Assembly: GCA_016195405.1 (NCBI GenBank)
Contig: JACPZP010000017.1
Location: 1-34,803 of the forward strand
Source of the DNA: Planctomycetota bacterium
Lineage (GTDB): Bacteria; Planctomycetota; Planctomycetia; Gemmatales; Gemmataceae
Length of the DNA: 34,803 nucleotides
Direction: 5' to 3'
Below, piece after piece: positions 24,413 through 33,190 of this stretch (position 1 is the first letter of the stretch; every line of letters starts with the position of its first letter). The translations under genes and the position numbers were made by a program. The notes beneath the pieces were generated by a model that made no database searches, had not been told where the DNA came from, and worked only from the letters and a program-made list of their open reading frames with translations.

Positions 24413-25363
24413 GTGCGGCATTCGCGACTCAGAACTGGCTTCACATTGATCGAACTCTTGGTGGTGATCGCCATCATCGCCATTCTCATCGGCCTATTGG
24501 TGCCGGCAGTTCAAAAGGTCCGTGAAGCCGCCGCCCGCACCGAGTGCATCAACAACCTCAAGCAAATCGGCCTGGCGCTGCACAATTACCACGACGTCAA
24601 CAAGCGCTTGCCGCCCGGCTACGCGGCGTCGGCGCCGTATGTGGACGGCGCTTCGGACACTTCGCCGGGGTGGGGTTGGGCCGCCTTCATCCTGCCTTAC
24701 ATCGAGCAGGATACGCTGTTCCGTCAAATTGACTTTGCACAGCCGGTCGAAAACACGCCGGCGATTCAAACCATCGTCCGCATTTACCTCTGTTCGTCCG
24801 ACTTGGCGCCGCGCCAGGCTTTCGCCGTGCCGGACGCATTCAGCTCTCCCATTGCGTTGGCCGCGCCAACGAGCTATGTCGCCTGTGTCGGCGGCGACGA
24901 GACGGAAGTAACCGACGCCGTAGGGCAAGGCATCTTCTACCGCAATAGCCGGACGCGCCTGGTCGAGATCATCGACGGGACCAGCAACACGATCATGGTG
25001 GGCGAGCGGGCATGGGGACACGCGAAGGGAATTTGGGCCGGCGCGATCGCCAACGGCGTGTGCCTACGTGGCGCCCAAAACCCCAACCCGGGCAGCGCGG
25101 CGGCTTTCCTCCCGGCGTCGGCGCTTGGTTTGTCCCACAGCCATCTCATCAACGCCCTGGGCGATACCGACGCCGGCCTCGACGATTTCTCCAGCTTCCA
25201 CCCCGGCGGCGCCAACTTCCTTTTCGCCGACGGTTCCGTCCATTTCATTCGCAGCATCTCCTTCGATCTGCCGGCCGGTGGCCTCACTGCCGACGGACTC
25301 GCCTTCACCGCCATGGGAACCCGCGCCGGCGGCGACTCCATCCAGGGATTGGACGTGCCATGA
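24413..25363 (+). CDS. DUF1559 protein with type IV pilin-like N-terminus
   Basis: The GTG at 24413 has GGAG 8 nt upstream and leaves a short leader before the prepilin motif; an in-frame ATG at 24386 would lie over the AT-rich palindrome and has no ribosome site. The mature helix GFTLIELLVVIAIIAILIGL is followed by LVPAVQKVREAA, the classic class III-type prepilin N-terminus. The DUF1559 body has CINNLKQIGLALHNYHD, LPPGY and HPGGANFLFADGSVHFI. About 316 residues, normal for the family. These proteins are exported and may build pseudopili or surface structures. It overlaps the lipoprotein gene by 4 nt. Confidence 0.93.
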   Translation: MRHSRLRTGFTLIELLVVIAIIAILIGLLVPAVQKVREAAARTECINNLKQIGLALHNYHDVNKRLPPGYAASAPYVDGASDTSPGWGWAAFILPYIEQDTLFRQIDFAQPVENTPAIQTIVRIYLCSSDLAPRQAFAVPDAFSSPIALAAPTSYVACVGGDETEVTDAVGQGIFYRNSRTRLVEIIDGTSNTIMVGERAWGHAKGIWAGAIANGVCLRGAQNPNPGSAAAFLPASALGLSHSHLINALGDTDAGLDDFSSFHPGGANFLFADGSVHFIRSISFDLPAGGLTADGLAFTAMGTRAGGDSIQGLDVP

Positions 25364-25740
25364 AGAAAATCCCGCCGGTTTTGCTCCTCGTCGCACTGGG
25401 TGGTTGCGGTGGTGGAAACCAACAGGCTCCCCTGGCGGGAGGCAAGTCGCCCAGCCACTGGCTCGACGCTCTTAAAAGCCCCGATCCCCAGCTTCGCAAG
25501 ACCGCCGCGACCAAACTCGGGAACGTCGGCGCGCTGGAGCCCCGCGCTGTGCCCGCCCTCATCAACGCCCTCAATGACACGGATGCGGCTGTCCGCGCCG
25601 AGGCGATCCTGGCCCTGGTGAAGTTTGGCCCCGACGCGCGTGACGCTGTCGCCCCGCTGATCGAACTACAGCAAAGGGACGAGAGCGAGCACGTGCGCGG
25701 CTATGCTGCCAAGGCGCTCGCGAAGTTGAAGGCGAACTAA
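25360..25740 (+). CDS. HEAT-repeat lipoprotein
   Basis: A 126-residue protein whose ATG overlaps the stop of the DUF1559 gene (ATGA). A short signal with lipobox (LLLVALGGC) predicts lipid anchoring at about Cys16. The rest is two or three HEAT-like helical repeats: AATKLGNVGALEPRAVPALI, ALNDTDAAVRAEAILALVKF and ESEHVRGYAAKALAKL. HEAT repeats serve as protein-binding scaffolds. Being in one operon with the DUF1559 protein suggests a partner role in the same envelope structure. Planctomycete HEAT lipoproteins are frequent but their functions are unknown. Confidence 0.88.
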   Translation: MKKIPPVLLLVALGGCGGGNQQAPLAGGKSPSHWLDALKSPDPQLRKTAATKLGNVGALEPRAVPALINALNDTDAAVRAEAILALVKFGPDARDAVAPLIELQQRDESEHVRGYAAKALAKLKAN

Positions 25741-25804
25741 CCACATCTTGACGAGCAAGCGCTGCAACCGCTATTTTCGCCCTTTGAATGTCCGGAGTGC
25801 GGTG

Positions 25805-27004
25805 ATGCGCAAGGTTCTCCATGTCAATGATTATCCCGCCGACCAAGGCGGCGGCGCCGAGTTGATGATGCGGCGCACGATGGACCTGGTGCGCGCCGTG
25901 GGTTGGCGGGCCGAGGCTTTCACCGGGGCTGACCTGCCGGATGCGCGGCGGACCTTGCGGCGCTACTTCGACAATCCCGTCGCGCGCCGGGCCCTTGTCG
26001 CGAGACTGGACGAGTTCCGGCCCGACGTCGTGCATCTGCACAATTATTACCATCTGTTGTCACCGGGAATCTTGCGCGAGCTGGCGCTCCGACGGCCCGC
26101 GCTCGGCTTCAAGGTCGTGATGACCGCGCACGATTATCACCTTGCCTGTCCCAATTCCGGCGGCACCTGGTATCGAAGAGGCGTGCCGCGCGCACTGGAG
26201 CCGGCGCGCAGCCAATCCCTTTGGCGCTTGCTGACGCGGCGATGGGATTATCGTGGGCCGGCCTACTCGCTTCTCAAGCTGCTTCAGCACTTTTGGAGTT
26301 ATCGCTGGCGGGACCTGGCTCGTGGGATTGACGCGATAATTTGTCCAAGCCGGTTCGTTCAAGATTTGCTGCGGCACAAGGTCCGGCACACGGTTTTATT
26401 GCCCCATCCACGACCGCAATTGTCGTCCTTGCATGTGGAACGGCCGCGTGAGCTTCGTCTGGTATATGTGGGCCGCCTCGAACCGGAGAAGGGAATTCGA
26501 CACTTTCTGGAAAGCTTTCCCGCAACCTGGCCCGGGACGCTCACGATCATCGGCGAGGGCAGCGAGCGCTCACGGTGTGAACGTCTCTGCCGTAAACGAG
26601 GTTGGCAAGATCGCTTTTTTTTCCTTGGCCGGTTGCCGCACGAAAAGACTTTGGCACAAATCGCCGCCGCGCATGTGCTGGTGCTGCCGTCGCGCTGCCC
26701 CGAAAGCTTCGGCCTGACGCTTCTCGAGGCCCTGTCGGTCGGCACGAATCTGTTGGTGTCGCATTACGGCGCCATGCGCGAAATGGTCGAGACGGCAGGC
26801 GTCGGCTATCTATTCGATCCCGAATCCCCCGCATCACTTCACACTCAGCTCCGCCGTATCGAACGCGATTTCGCGAGCGGCGCATTGCAAGGCTTTGACG
26901 TGACGCAGTACCTGAACGAGCGCAGCGAAGCCGCCTACGTGCGCAGACTTCTGAACATCTATGAGGGCAAAGATCAGGTCGGCGCCTCCAACCAGGCCGC
27001 CTGA
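25805..27004 (+). CDS. Glycosyltransferase family 4 (GT-B)
   Basis: From the ATG at 25805 (GTG at 25802 also possible, GGAG upstream) the product is 399 residues. The acceptor half starts RKVLHVNDYPADQGGGAELM and has DVVHLHNYYHLLSPGI. The donor half has the GT4 pattern LVYVGRLEPEKGIRHFLES, then TIIGEGSE, FFLGRLPHEK and the EX7E-type site PESFGLTLLEALSVG. This is the usual pattern of retaining transferases that use nucleotide-activated sugars in exopolysaccharide or glycoprotein assembly. No other polysaccharide gene is adjacent, so the product is undefined. Confidence 0.94.
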   Translation: MRKVLHVNDYPADQGGGAELMMRRTMDLVRAVGWRAEAFTGADLPDARRTLRRYFDNPVARRALVARLDEFRPDVVHLHNYYHLLSPGILRELALRRPALGFKVVMTAHDYHLACPNSGGTWYRRGVPRALEPARSQSLWRLLTRRWDYRGPAYSLLKLLQHFWSYRWRDLARGIDAIICPSRFVQDLLRHKVRHTVLLPHPRPQLSSLHVERPRELRLVYVGRLEPEKGIRHFLESFPATWPGTLTIIGEGSERSRCERLCRKRGWQDRFFFLGRLPHEKTLAQIAAAHVLVLPSRCPESFGLTLLEALSVGTNLLVSHYGAMREMVETAGVGYLFDPESPASLHTQLRRIERDFASGALQGFDVTQYLNERSEAAYVRRLLNIYEGKDQVGASNQAA

Positions 27005-27018
27005 AACGCTTCAAGCCT

Positions 27019-27096
27019 TGTAGCCGCAGGTTTTAACCTGCGGAGAATCGCAGCCTAAAGGCTCCGGAGATTCGCAGCCTAAAGGCTGCGGCTACA
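27019..27096. repeat. Intergenic palindromic repeat (AGCCGCAG type)
   Basis: The outer arms TGTAGCCGCAG (27019-27029) and CTGCGGCTACA (27086-27096) are complementary. Inside are the hairpins CCGCAGG/CCTGCGG (27024-27043) and CGCAGCC/GGCTGCG (27073-27090) and a second copy of TCGCAGCCTAAAGGCT. It starts 15 bp after the glycosyltransferase stop and resembles repeats widespread between planctomycete genes. It could also act as a transcription stop. Confidence 0.8.
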
Positions 27097-27201
27097 GGGC
27101 TATTGGGCGGTCCAAATAGTCGGCGGCGCTTGACCCTCCCTATACAATGTCTTGGATTTCGGATGATCCATTTCCCAGGACATTCGCCGGGAGGGCGAAC
27201 C

Positions 27202-29658
27202 ATGGCCCAGAGGATGCGCGGCCCATTTTTGTCCCAGACCATCGCCACCCACAAGAACCGCAAAAAGAGAAGACGTCCGCCACGCCTGTCGCGCGTGCGC
27301 AGGCCGGAAGGAATGTCGCTCGAAGACTGGCAGATCGCGCTGCGTCGCCAATTCGGAGGGGAGCAGAGGTTCCGCATCAAGAACGTCGGCGATCACGCCG
27401 TCTTCTCGGAATTTCTGATCGTCAATCCGCAAGGCCGTTCGAGCTACCGCGTTTTGATCCGTGGCCATGAACCGGGCGACAACTTCTGTTCTTGTGGCGA
27501 TTTTCTGACCAACAGCCTCGGCACGTGCAAACACATCGAATTCACCCTCTCTCGTCTGAGGCGGAAGCCCGGGCTTAAGAGCGTACTGGCCGCGGGATAC
27601 CAGCCATCCTACAGCGAGGTGTTTCTCCACTACGGCGCCAGCCGCGAAGTGCGCTTCCGTCCCGGCCGCGACTGTCCCCTCGATCTGGCTCGGCTGGCAT
27701 CAAAATACTTTGATTCCGAAGGCGCGTTGCTGCCCGAGGCCTTCACGCGTTTTGAGAAGTTTCTGACGGCAGCCGCGAAATTCAATTCCGACCTGCGCTG
27801 TCGTGAAGATGTACTGCAGTTCGTGGCGGATCGCCGCGACAGAGAACGCCGCCATGAGGCCCTCGACAGAGCCTTTCCGCGCGGCGCTCGCAGCGTCGCC
27901 ACGAAGAATCTGGTTAAGGCGCCGCTCTATGACTATCAAGCGGAAGGAGCGCTCTTCGCCGCCCGCGACGGCCGGTGCCACGTCGGCGACGACATGGGCC
28001 TGGGCAAGACGATCCAGGCCATCGCCGCCGCCGAAATCCTAGCCCGGCACGCTGGGCTCGAGCGCGTCTTGATCCTCTGTCCAACGTCGCTCAAGCACCA
28101 GTGGCAGCGTGAGATCGAACGCTTCTCGGATCGCAGCGTCCAGGTCATCGGCGGCCTGCGCGATCGCCGCCGCGAGCTGTTTCAAATCGACACTTTCTTC
28201 AAGATCCTCAATTACGACACGGTCCACACCGACCTTGACCTGATCGACGAATGGGCGCCCGACCTTGTCATCCTCGACGAAGCCCAGCGCATCAAGAACT
28301 GGAACACGCGCGTCGCCCGCTCCGTCAAGCGCATCGAGTCGCCGTTCGCCTTCGTATTGACCGGAACGCCACTGGAAAACCGCCTGGAGGAACTCATCTC
28401 CATCGTCCAGTTCGTCGATCGCTTCCGGCTTGGCCCCACCTTTCGTCTCCTGGATCGCCACCAGACGCACGACGAGCACGGCAAAGTGATCGGCTATCGC
28501 CGGCTCGATGAGCTGGGCGCCACGCTCAAGCCGATTTTGATTCGCCGGCTCAAAAGCAACGTCCTCGACCAGTTGCCCGAGCGCATCGACAAGAACTTCT
28601 TCGTGCCGATGACGCCCGAGCAGGCCCGGCATCATGAAGAGAATCGCGAGATCGTCGCCCGCATCGTCGCCAAATGGCGGCGCTTCGGCTTCTTGACGGA
28701 GAAGGATCAGCGCTTTCTCATGATCGCCTTGCAGAAGATGCGGATGTCTTGCGACAGCTCGTATTTGCTTGATCAGAACACCAACTTCGGCGTCAAAGCT
28801 GATGAATTGGCGACGCTCTTGCACGAAATCTTTGAAAGACCTGACATCAAGGTCGTGATCTTCAGTCAATGGCTGCGCATGCACGAGGTCGTGCTGGAGA
28901 AGATCAAGGCGAACCGCTGGGGTCACGTTCTTTTTCACGGCGGCATCCCCGGTTCGCGCCGCAAGGATTTGATCGACCGCTTCCGCGAAGATGCCGCTTG
29001 CCGGCTATTCCTATCCACGGATGCGGGCGGCCTCGGCCTGAACCTCCAGCATGCCTCCACCGTGGTAAACCTCGATTTGCCATGGAATCCCGCGGTGCTG
29101 GAGCAGCGCATCGGCCGCGTGCATCGCCTGGGCCAGCACCGGCCCGTGCAGGTCTTCAACTTTGTCGCTCAGGGAACCATCGAGCACGGCATGCTCGAAG
29201 TCTTGCGCTTTAAGAAGTCGCTCTTTGCCGGCGTGCTCGACGGCGGCGAAACGGAAGTCTTCCTCGGTGGAAGCCGGCTCAAGCGATTCATGGAGACCGT
29301 GGACAAGACCACTGCCGCCATTCCGTCCATTGCTCCCGAAGTATTTGACAGCGGCCTCCCCGAATCCGCCGAGGCCCCACCAAGTGCCGTGCAGCCTCCC
29401 GCCCTCGTCCCATTCAAGCACATCGGACCATTGGCCGGTCTCCTGGAGCAAGGCGTCAAATGGCTCAGGCAGTTGCAGGGGCCACCGTCGCCGGGATCGC
29501 GCGTGAAGTCGGGGAACAGCCTCGCACTTCCGAGCGGTCTGGTGGCCACGGATGAACGCACCGGCGAATCCTACTTGAGACTGCCGCTACCGACACCCGA
29601 CGTACTGGAGAAGGCGGTGGCGGCCATTGTGGGATTGCTGCAGCCGCCTAAGACGTGA
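27202..29658 (+). CDS. SWIM-domain SNF2-family helicase/ATPase
   Basis: The ATG at 27202, preceded by GGGAGGG, gives 818 residues. A basic start is followed by a SWIM zinc motif: Cys96, Cys98, Cys109 and His111 in CSCGDFLTNSLGTCKH. Then come the SNF2 ATPase motifs: I (DDMGLGKT, Lys269), II (ILDEAQRIKN, Asp359-Gln362, so DEAQ rather than DEAH), III (VLTGTPLENR), and in the second RecA lobe VIFSQWLRMHE, FHGGIPGS, STDAGGLGLNLQ and RIGRVHRLGQ. SWIM/SNF2 proteins translocate on DNA and may remodel protein-DNA complexes. No methylase, nuclease or other partner is adjacent, so a role in defence is not supported here. Confidence 0.95.
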   Translation: MAQRMRGPFLSQTIATHKNRKKRRRPPRLSRVRRPEGMSLEDWQIALRRQFGGEQRFRIKNVGDHAVFSEFLIVNPQGRSSYRVLIRGHEPGDNFCSCGDFLTNSLGTCKHIEFTLSRLRRKPGLKSVLAAGYQPSYSEVFLHYGASREVRFRPGRDCPLDLARLASKYFDSEGALLPEAFTRFEKFLTAAAKFNSDLRCREDVLQFVADRRDRERRHEALDRAFPRGARSVATKNLVKAPLYDYQAEGALFAARDGRCHVGDDMGLGKTIQAIAAAEILARHAGLERVLILCPTSLKHQWQREIERFSDRSVQVIGGLRDRRRELFQIDTFFKILNYDTVHTDLDLIDEWAPDLVILDEAQRIKNWNTRVARSVKRIESPFAFVLTGTPLENRLEELISIVQFVDRFRLGPTFRLLDRHQTHDEHGKVIGYRRLDELGATLKPILIRRLKSNVLDQLPERIDKNFFVPMTPEQARHHEENREIVARIVAKWRRFGFLTEKDQRFLMIALQKMRMSCDSSYLLDQNTNFGVKADELATLLHEIFERPDIKVVIFSQWLRMHEVVLEKIKANRWGHVLFHGGIPGSRRKDLIDRFREDAACRLFLSTDAGGLGLNLQHASTVVNLDLPWNPAVLEQRIGRVHRLGQHRPVQVFNFVAQGTIEHGMLEVLRFKKSLFAGVLDGGETEVFLGGSRLKRFMETVDKTTAAIPSIAPEVFDSGLPESAEAPPSAVQPPALVPFKHIGPLAGLLEQGVKWLRQLQGPPSPGSRVKSGNSLALPSGLVATDERTGESYLRLPLPTPDVLEKAVAAIVGLLQPPKT

Positions 29659-29667
29659 AGCGAAATT

Positions 29668-29767
29668 GGCGAGCCGGGAGCGTATTAGGCGAGCCGGGAG
29701 CGTCAGCGACCGGAGTGAACCCAAGGGCTTAGGATCTCACTCCGGTCGCTGACGCTCCCGGCTCGCC
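29668..29767. repeat. Large inverted repeat, 31-bp perfect arms
   Basis: Arms at 29688-29718 and 29737-29767 are exact complements over 31 bp with an 18-nt loop. The left arm is preceded by a tandem duplicate of its first 16 bases (29668-29683). It lies between the convergent helicase and peptidase genes, close to both stops, so it could terminate both. A variant half copy is at 21775-21810. Confidence 0.92.
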
Positions 29768-29773
29768 ATGTTG

Positions 29774-31687
29774 TTATTTCTTCTCCGCGTGCGGCGCCAG
29801 AATCGCCGCCAGGTAATCGGGCCGGCCTGGATCGCGCGTAAGCTGGATGAACTTGGCGCCACCTGCGTAGTCGAGCGACACGGTGCGGAAGCGGTCGCCT
29901 TCCAACAGCAAGAGATCGACTTTCTTCATGTGGGCACTGTCCTCGATCGCCTCATACAGCCGGTCGGCAGCGAACTTCTTGCCGTTGACGCCGATCACCT
30001 GCATTCCGGGCGCGAGTTTCGCGCGATCACCGATCATCCCCGGAAAGACGTTCGCGATCTTGCCGTCTGGAGTGAACGTCAGGCCCAACGAATCGCGGAC
30101 GATGATCGAGCCGCCGCCGAAGCCTCGGCCACGCTGGAGATAATCGACGAACGCCGACGGTTTGTTGCCATATTCCAGCCGATAGCCGCAGCGGTCGACC
30201 ACTTCGAGCGGCAATGCCTCCTGAGGAGCCGATACGCGTCGCCGCAAAAAGCCGTCCCAGTCGTAGTCGGCAATGCTCTTCAGCGTCTTGACGACATCTT
30301 GAAATTCATAGGTCACGACGCGGTCTTTGGTCGGAATCGGTCCCATGAACTTCTGGCAGAAATCGTCGATGCTCTTTTCGCCCTTGGTCATCTCACGCAA
30401 CATCGCATCGACTTCGAGCCAGAGCAACATGCCTTCGTAGTAGTAGTCGTTCGATTCACGCCGCAAGTCGGTCCAGCCCGAACCGCGTCCGCCGCCCGCC
30501 GGATTGGCGACGGCCGTGTCTTCGAGCGGACGCCAGCGCCGGCCTTCACGGTGCTTCTGGTTGCCGATGCGCTCGGCCAGCATCTCCTTATATTCTTGCG
30601 GATCGATCAAACCGCTGCGGACCATGAGCAAATCGCCGGTGTACATGGTCAGGCCTTCATACACCCAAAGGAGCTTGGTCTTTTGCGGCGAATGATAGTC
30701 CGGCGTGAACATGCTCGCGGGCCGGCGGAACTTGCCGCACCACGAATGGGCGTATTCGTGCGGGATAAGGTTCGCGATCCAGTCCTTGCGCAGCCCATTG
30801 TCGATCAGGTCGCGCCGCTTGACGCCGTTGATGCTCGACGCGTGATGCTCCAGGCCGAAGTAACCCAACTCGTCGCTGCACGTGACCAGGAAGTGATACT
30901 CGGGATAGTGGGCGGCGCCAAATAGAGCGCCGGCTTCGCGAACGACGGCTGCGTATTTGTCGATCACTTTGGAATCGAGTTGCAGGGCGCTCGGCGATTC
31001 CGAAGCGACATGGAAATAGGCCGGCGTGTTCTGGCCGACTTCGAGCTTGATGCTGCGCAGGTGCTCGCCGGCAATCAGAGGGCTGTCGATCAACTCGTCG
31101 AGGGCTACCGTGTGAAACGAGATTTGATTCTCATTCTTCTCGGCAGTCTTGAGGGCGGTGGCGTAGCTCCATTTGGCCGGCAGTTGCAGCTTGAGCTGCA
31201 CCGGGATGTCGCTGCACGGCATTCCCTCTGGGTAAAAGAGGCAGTGGTTCCAATTGATGAGGCCCACGAGCGAATTGCCGCTGCAGCCGCCGCCCGAACG
31301 GCTGGCGATGGTGTCGAGCTTGACGCGGACTTCTTTCACGCCGTCGGGGACTTTGCAGGTGATGCTGTGGAGGGCGACTTCGTCGCGCTCCCACGGAACG
31401 ACTTTGCCGTCGGGGGTTTCGATGCGCAGGCCGCCGATGTCGCCGATCGGGCCGGCGGGCGCGTGCACGCCTGGAATCCACTTGGGAAACCAGAGCTTGA
31501 GCTTGCCCGGCTGACACGGGATCGTGAGGCGTGTGTGTAGTAGAAGCCGCGGCAAATCGCGGGCGTCGACCTCCATTTGAATCGGCGTGCCATCCGGCGG
31601 CGGATTGGCTGGCAGCGGGTTCATCGGCGCAAGCAATGCCGTCAAAAAAAGCGCGAAGACACAACAAGAGGATCGAGGCAATTTCAT
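29774..31687 (-). CDS. Secreted M61-family metallopeptidase with PDZ domain
   Basis: The ATG at 31687 has GGAGG 5 nt upstream. The 637-residue product has a signal peptide (CCVFALFLTALLAPMNPLPA). The zinc site is His310-Glu311-His314 (HEYAHSW) with Glu344 in YEGLTMY, and GLEHHASS precedes it. After the catalytic region comes a PDZ-like domain near the C-terminus (IVRDSLGLTF, ANVFPG, APGMQVIGVNG). Gluzincin M61 enzymes are glycyl aminopeptidases in the best-known cases; here export and the PDZ domain suggest degradation of peptides in the periplasm or outside. Full length; all catalytic residues present. Confidence 0.95.
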   Translation of the reverse strand: MKLPRSSCCVFALFLTALLAPMNPLPANPPPDGTPIQMEVDARDLPRLLLHTRLTIPCQPGKLKLWFPKWIPGVHAPAGPIGDIGGLRIETPDGKVVPWERDEVALHSITCKVPDGVKEVRVKLDTIASRSGGGCSGNSLVGLINWNHCLFYPEGMPCSDIPVQLKLQLPAKWSYATALKTAEKNENQISFHTVALDELIDSPLIAGEHLRSIKLEVGQNTPAYFHVASESPSALQLDSKVIDKYAAVVREAGALFGAAHYPEYHFLVTCSDELGYFGLEHHASSINGVKRRDLIDNGLRKDWIANLIPHEYAHSWCGKFRRPASMFTPDYHSPQKTKLLWVYEGLTMYTGDLLMVRSGLIDPQEYKEMLAERIGNQKHREGRRWRPLEDTAVANPAGGGRGSGWTDLRRESNDYYYEGMLLWLEVDAMLREMTKGEKSIDDFCQKFMGPIPTKDRVVTYEFQDVVKTLKSIADYDWDGFLRRRVSAPQEALPLEVVDRCGYRLEYGNKPSAFVDYLQRGRGFGGGSIIVRDSLGLTFTPDGKIANVFPGMIGDRAKLAPGMQVIGVNGKKFAADRLYEAIEDSAHMKKVDLLLLEGDRFRTVSLDYAGGAKFIQLTRDPGRPDYLAAILAPHAEKK

Positions 31688-31787
31688 GTCGCCCTCCTTC
31701 GGTGAGATGTGCGGTGGAGCGGATGTTCCCGTTGTAGCATGGATAGATGGGTGCGGAAAGGAGAAATGCTGCGATCCGTTTGGCCCC

Positions 31788-31873
31788 GTTTAGCCGCGAG
31801 CCAGCGGCGAGCGCGGGCTGGGTGCAGTCGGACTCGCAACGCGTCCGCGCTCGCCGTTGGCTCGCGGCTAAAC
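31788..31873. repeat. Large inverted repeat, 29-bp arms (TTTAGCCGCGAGCC type)
   Basis: Arms at 31788-31816 and 31845-31873 pair along their whole length apart from a short wobble at CAGCGG/CCGTTG. The 28-nt loop is GC-rich. It lies between the VOC gene stop (31891) and the start of the peptidase gene, so it could end transcription of the upstream pair and is another dispersed-repeat candidate. Confidence 0.9.
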
Positions 31874-31890
31874 GAGTTCAATAAACGCCT

Positions 31891-32247
31891 TTACTTCGCG
31901 GGTTTGAACAGGCCCACGCTGATGCCGTCGGCGTCGAGGATGATCGCCATCTCGTCGCCGTCGGGGAGTTTCTGCGGCGGGATGATGGTCTTGCCGCCGT
32001 GCTTGCTCGCCTTCGAAACATAGGCGGCTACATCGTCGACTTCGATGAATAGCTGTACAAAGCCGTGGCCTTCCGGCGGCGCGGGCCAGATGCCGCCGTG
32101 GATGCCGCGCTTCGTTCCTGTTGAGACCGCGCGATAGTTGAGGGCGTTATTGGCGTCGATCTTCCAATCGAACACCTTGGCGTAAAACTCGGCGGCTTTT
32201 TCGGGGTTGCGGGCCACGATCTGGAACTGCATCACGGGTTGTCCCAT
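31891..32247 (-). CDS. VOC (glyoxalase/bleomycin-resistance fold) protein
   Basis: The ATG at 32247, with AGGAG upstream, gives 118 residues, typical of a single-module vicinal-oxygen-chelate protein. Blocks are FQIVARNPEKAAEFYAKVFD, FVQLFIEVDDVAAYV and a closing ADGISVGLFKP. Family members bind metal and act on diverse small molecules or confer resistance; no substrate can be named and the metal ligands are not all obvious. Its start is inside the 3' end of the upstream regulator gene, which probably controls it. Confidence 0.9.
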   Translation of the reverse strand: MGQPVMQFQIVARNPEKAAEFYAKVFDWKIDANNALNYRAVSTGTKRGIHGGIWPAPPEGHGFVQLFIEVDDVAAYVSKASKHGGKTIIPPQKLPDGDEMAIILDADGISVGLFKPAK

Positions 32248-33058
32248 GTTCGGTCTCCTGTGCGTGCTTGAGAGTGGTGACGGGAAACAAGCTGATGTCG
32301 AGCTGATAAACGTCGTCGCGGGTCCGGTCCTGTTCGAGAACGCCCAGAAGCTCCTGGCGGAAGCGGGCGATGGCGGCGATGATTTGCGGCAGCCGGCTGC
32401 TATCGAGCGCAATGGTCGTCGAGCTATACTCGCGCAGGCCGGCAGGCAAACTTCGTGACGCCGACAGCATAAGCCGTCGCGCTTGCTCAGTGACGTTTCG
32501 CAACGCCGTGAGCGCGAAATCTTCCATGCCCGTTTCCACGGCGCCCGACTTGTCGATCCAGCGTTCGCCGGCCATTTCGAGAAGATCGAGACGCACCAGC
32601 CGCGTCAGAGCGACGTTTACATCGTCCGATGAGATGCCGAGGACCCTCGCGATCCAGCGGCTGTCCGGCACGAAGTCGCGCAATCGGGTCAATTCCAGGA
32701 TCGTGTAATGATGTCCCTCGGCAATCAAGTTGGCGACGTCGCAGGTCAATTGCTTCACCTCCGGCGTCGCTTCCAATCCTGGAAATCGGTCGAAACTCGC
32801 GTCATTGATGGCCAAATATCGTTGGATCGTGTCCGCGCCGAGTCCAAGCCGGCCGCCAAGTTTCTCGATGACTCGCGCGGTGAGCCGCCGTTTGCCGCGC
32901 AGAAGCTGCGAAAGCGTGGCGTGATGGACGCCGAGAAACTTGGCGAATGCACGCAAGGAGTAATGCGGATTCCGCGCGCACCGACCGGCTAACTCGGCTT
33001 GCAACATGACGCGGAATGTATCGGGCGTCGTTGCGGCGCTCGTCGTAGTCGTTTTCAC
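32147..33058 (-). CDS. TIGR02147/DUF4423-type transcriptional regulator
   Basis: A 303-residue ORF. The N-terminus has a helix-turn-helix (LRAFAKFLGVHHATLSQLLR), followed by helical blocks DFVPDSRWIARVLGISSDDV and the C-terminal YQLDISLFPVT, where relatives usually end (similar to VYQLNIQLFPLT). Here the frame continues for about 40 residues of Arg-rich sequence that is the VOC gene read out of frame, ending at 32147. So the natural stop may have been lost and the genes now overlap by 101 bp, or the tail is tolerated. These regulators are mostly reported from predatory bacteria and planctomycetes; targets are unknown. Confidence 0.85.
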   Translation of the reverse strand: MKTTTTSAATTPDTFRVMLQAELAGRCARNPHYSLRAFAKFLGVHHATLSQLLRGKRRLTARVIEKLGGRLGLGADTIQRYLAINDASFDRFPGLEATPEVKQLTCDVANLIAEGHHYTILELTRLRDFVPDSRWIARVLGISSDDVNVALTRLVRLDLLEMAGERWIDKSGAVETGMEDFALTALRNVTEQARRLMLSASRSLPAGLREYSSTTIALDSSRLPQIIAAIARFRQELLGVLEQDRTRDDVYQLDISLFPVTTLKHAQETEHGTTRDAVPDRGPQPRKSRRVLRQGVRLEDRRQ

Positions 33059-33190
33059 CGGGTCAATATAGAGGAGCGTCGCGAGTCCCGAAAGTGCCTC
33101 AAGATCAGAAAGCGGTGCAGGAGAATTGCACCGCTTGCTCGAATTCTCAAATGACGATAAAGTGACAGCAGTCCGATACAGGAGGCGGAA

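Noticed and set aside
28039..28938. 299-codon minus-strand ORF inside the helicase gene
   Set aside because: Shadow of the SNF2 frame, which has all helicase motifs.
27202..29658. Defence island around the SWIM/SNF2 helicase
   Set aside because: No nuclease, methylase, phospholipase or other defence gene is adjacent; the neighbours are a glycosyltransferase and a secreted peptidase.
29768..30925. 385-codon plus-strand ORF opposite the M61 peptidase
   Set aside because: Antisense shadow; the peptidase strand has the zinc motif, signal peptide and ribosome site.
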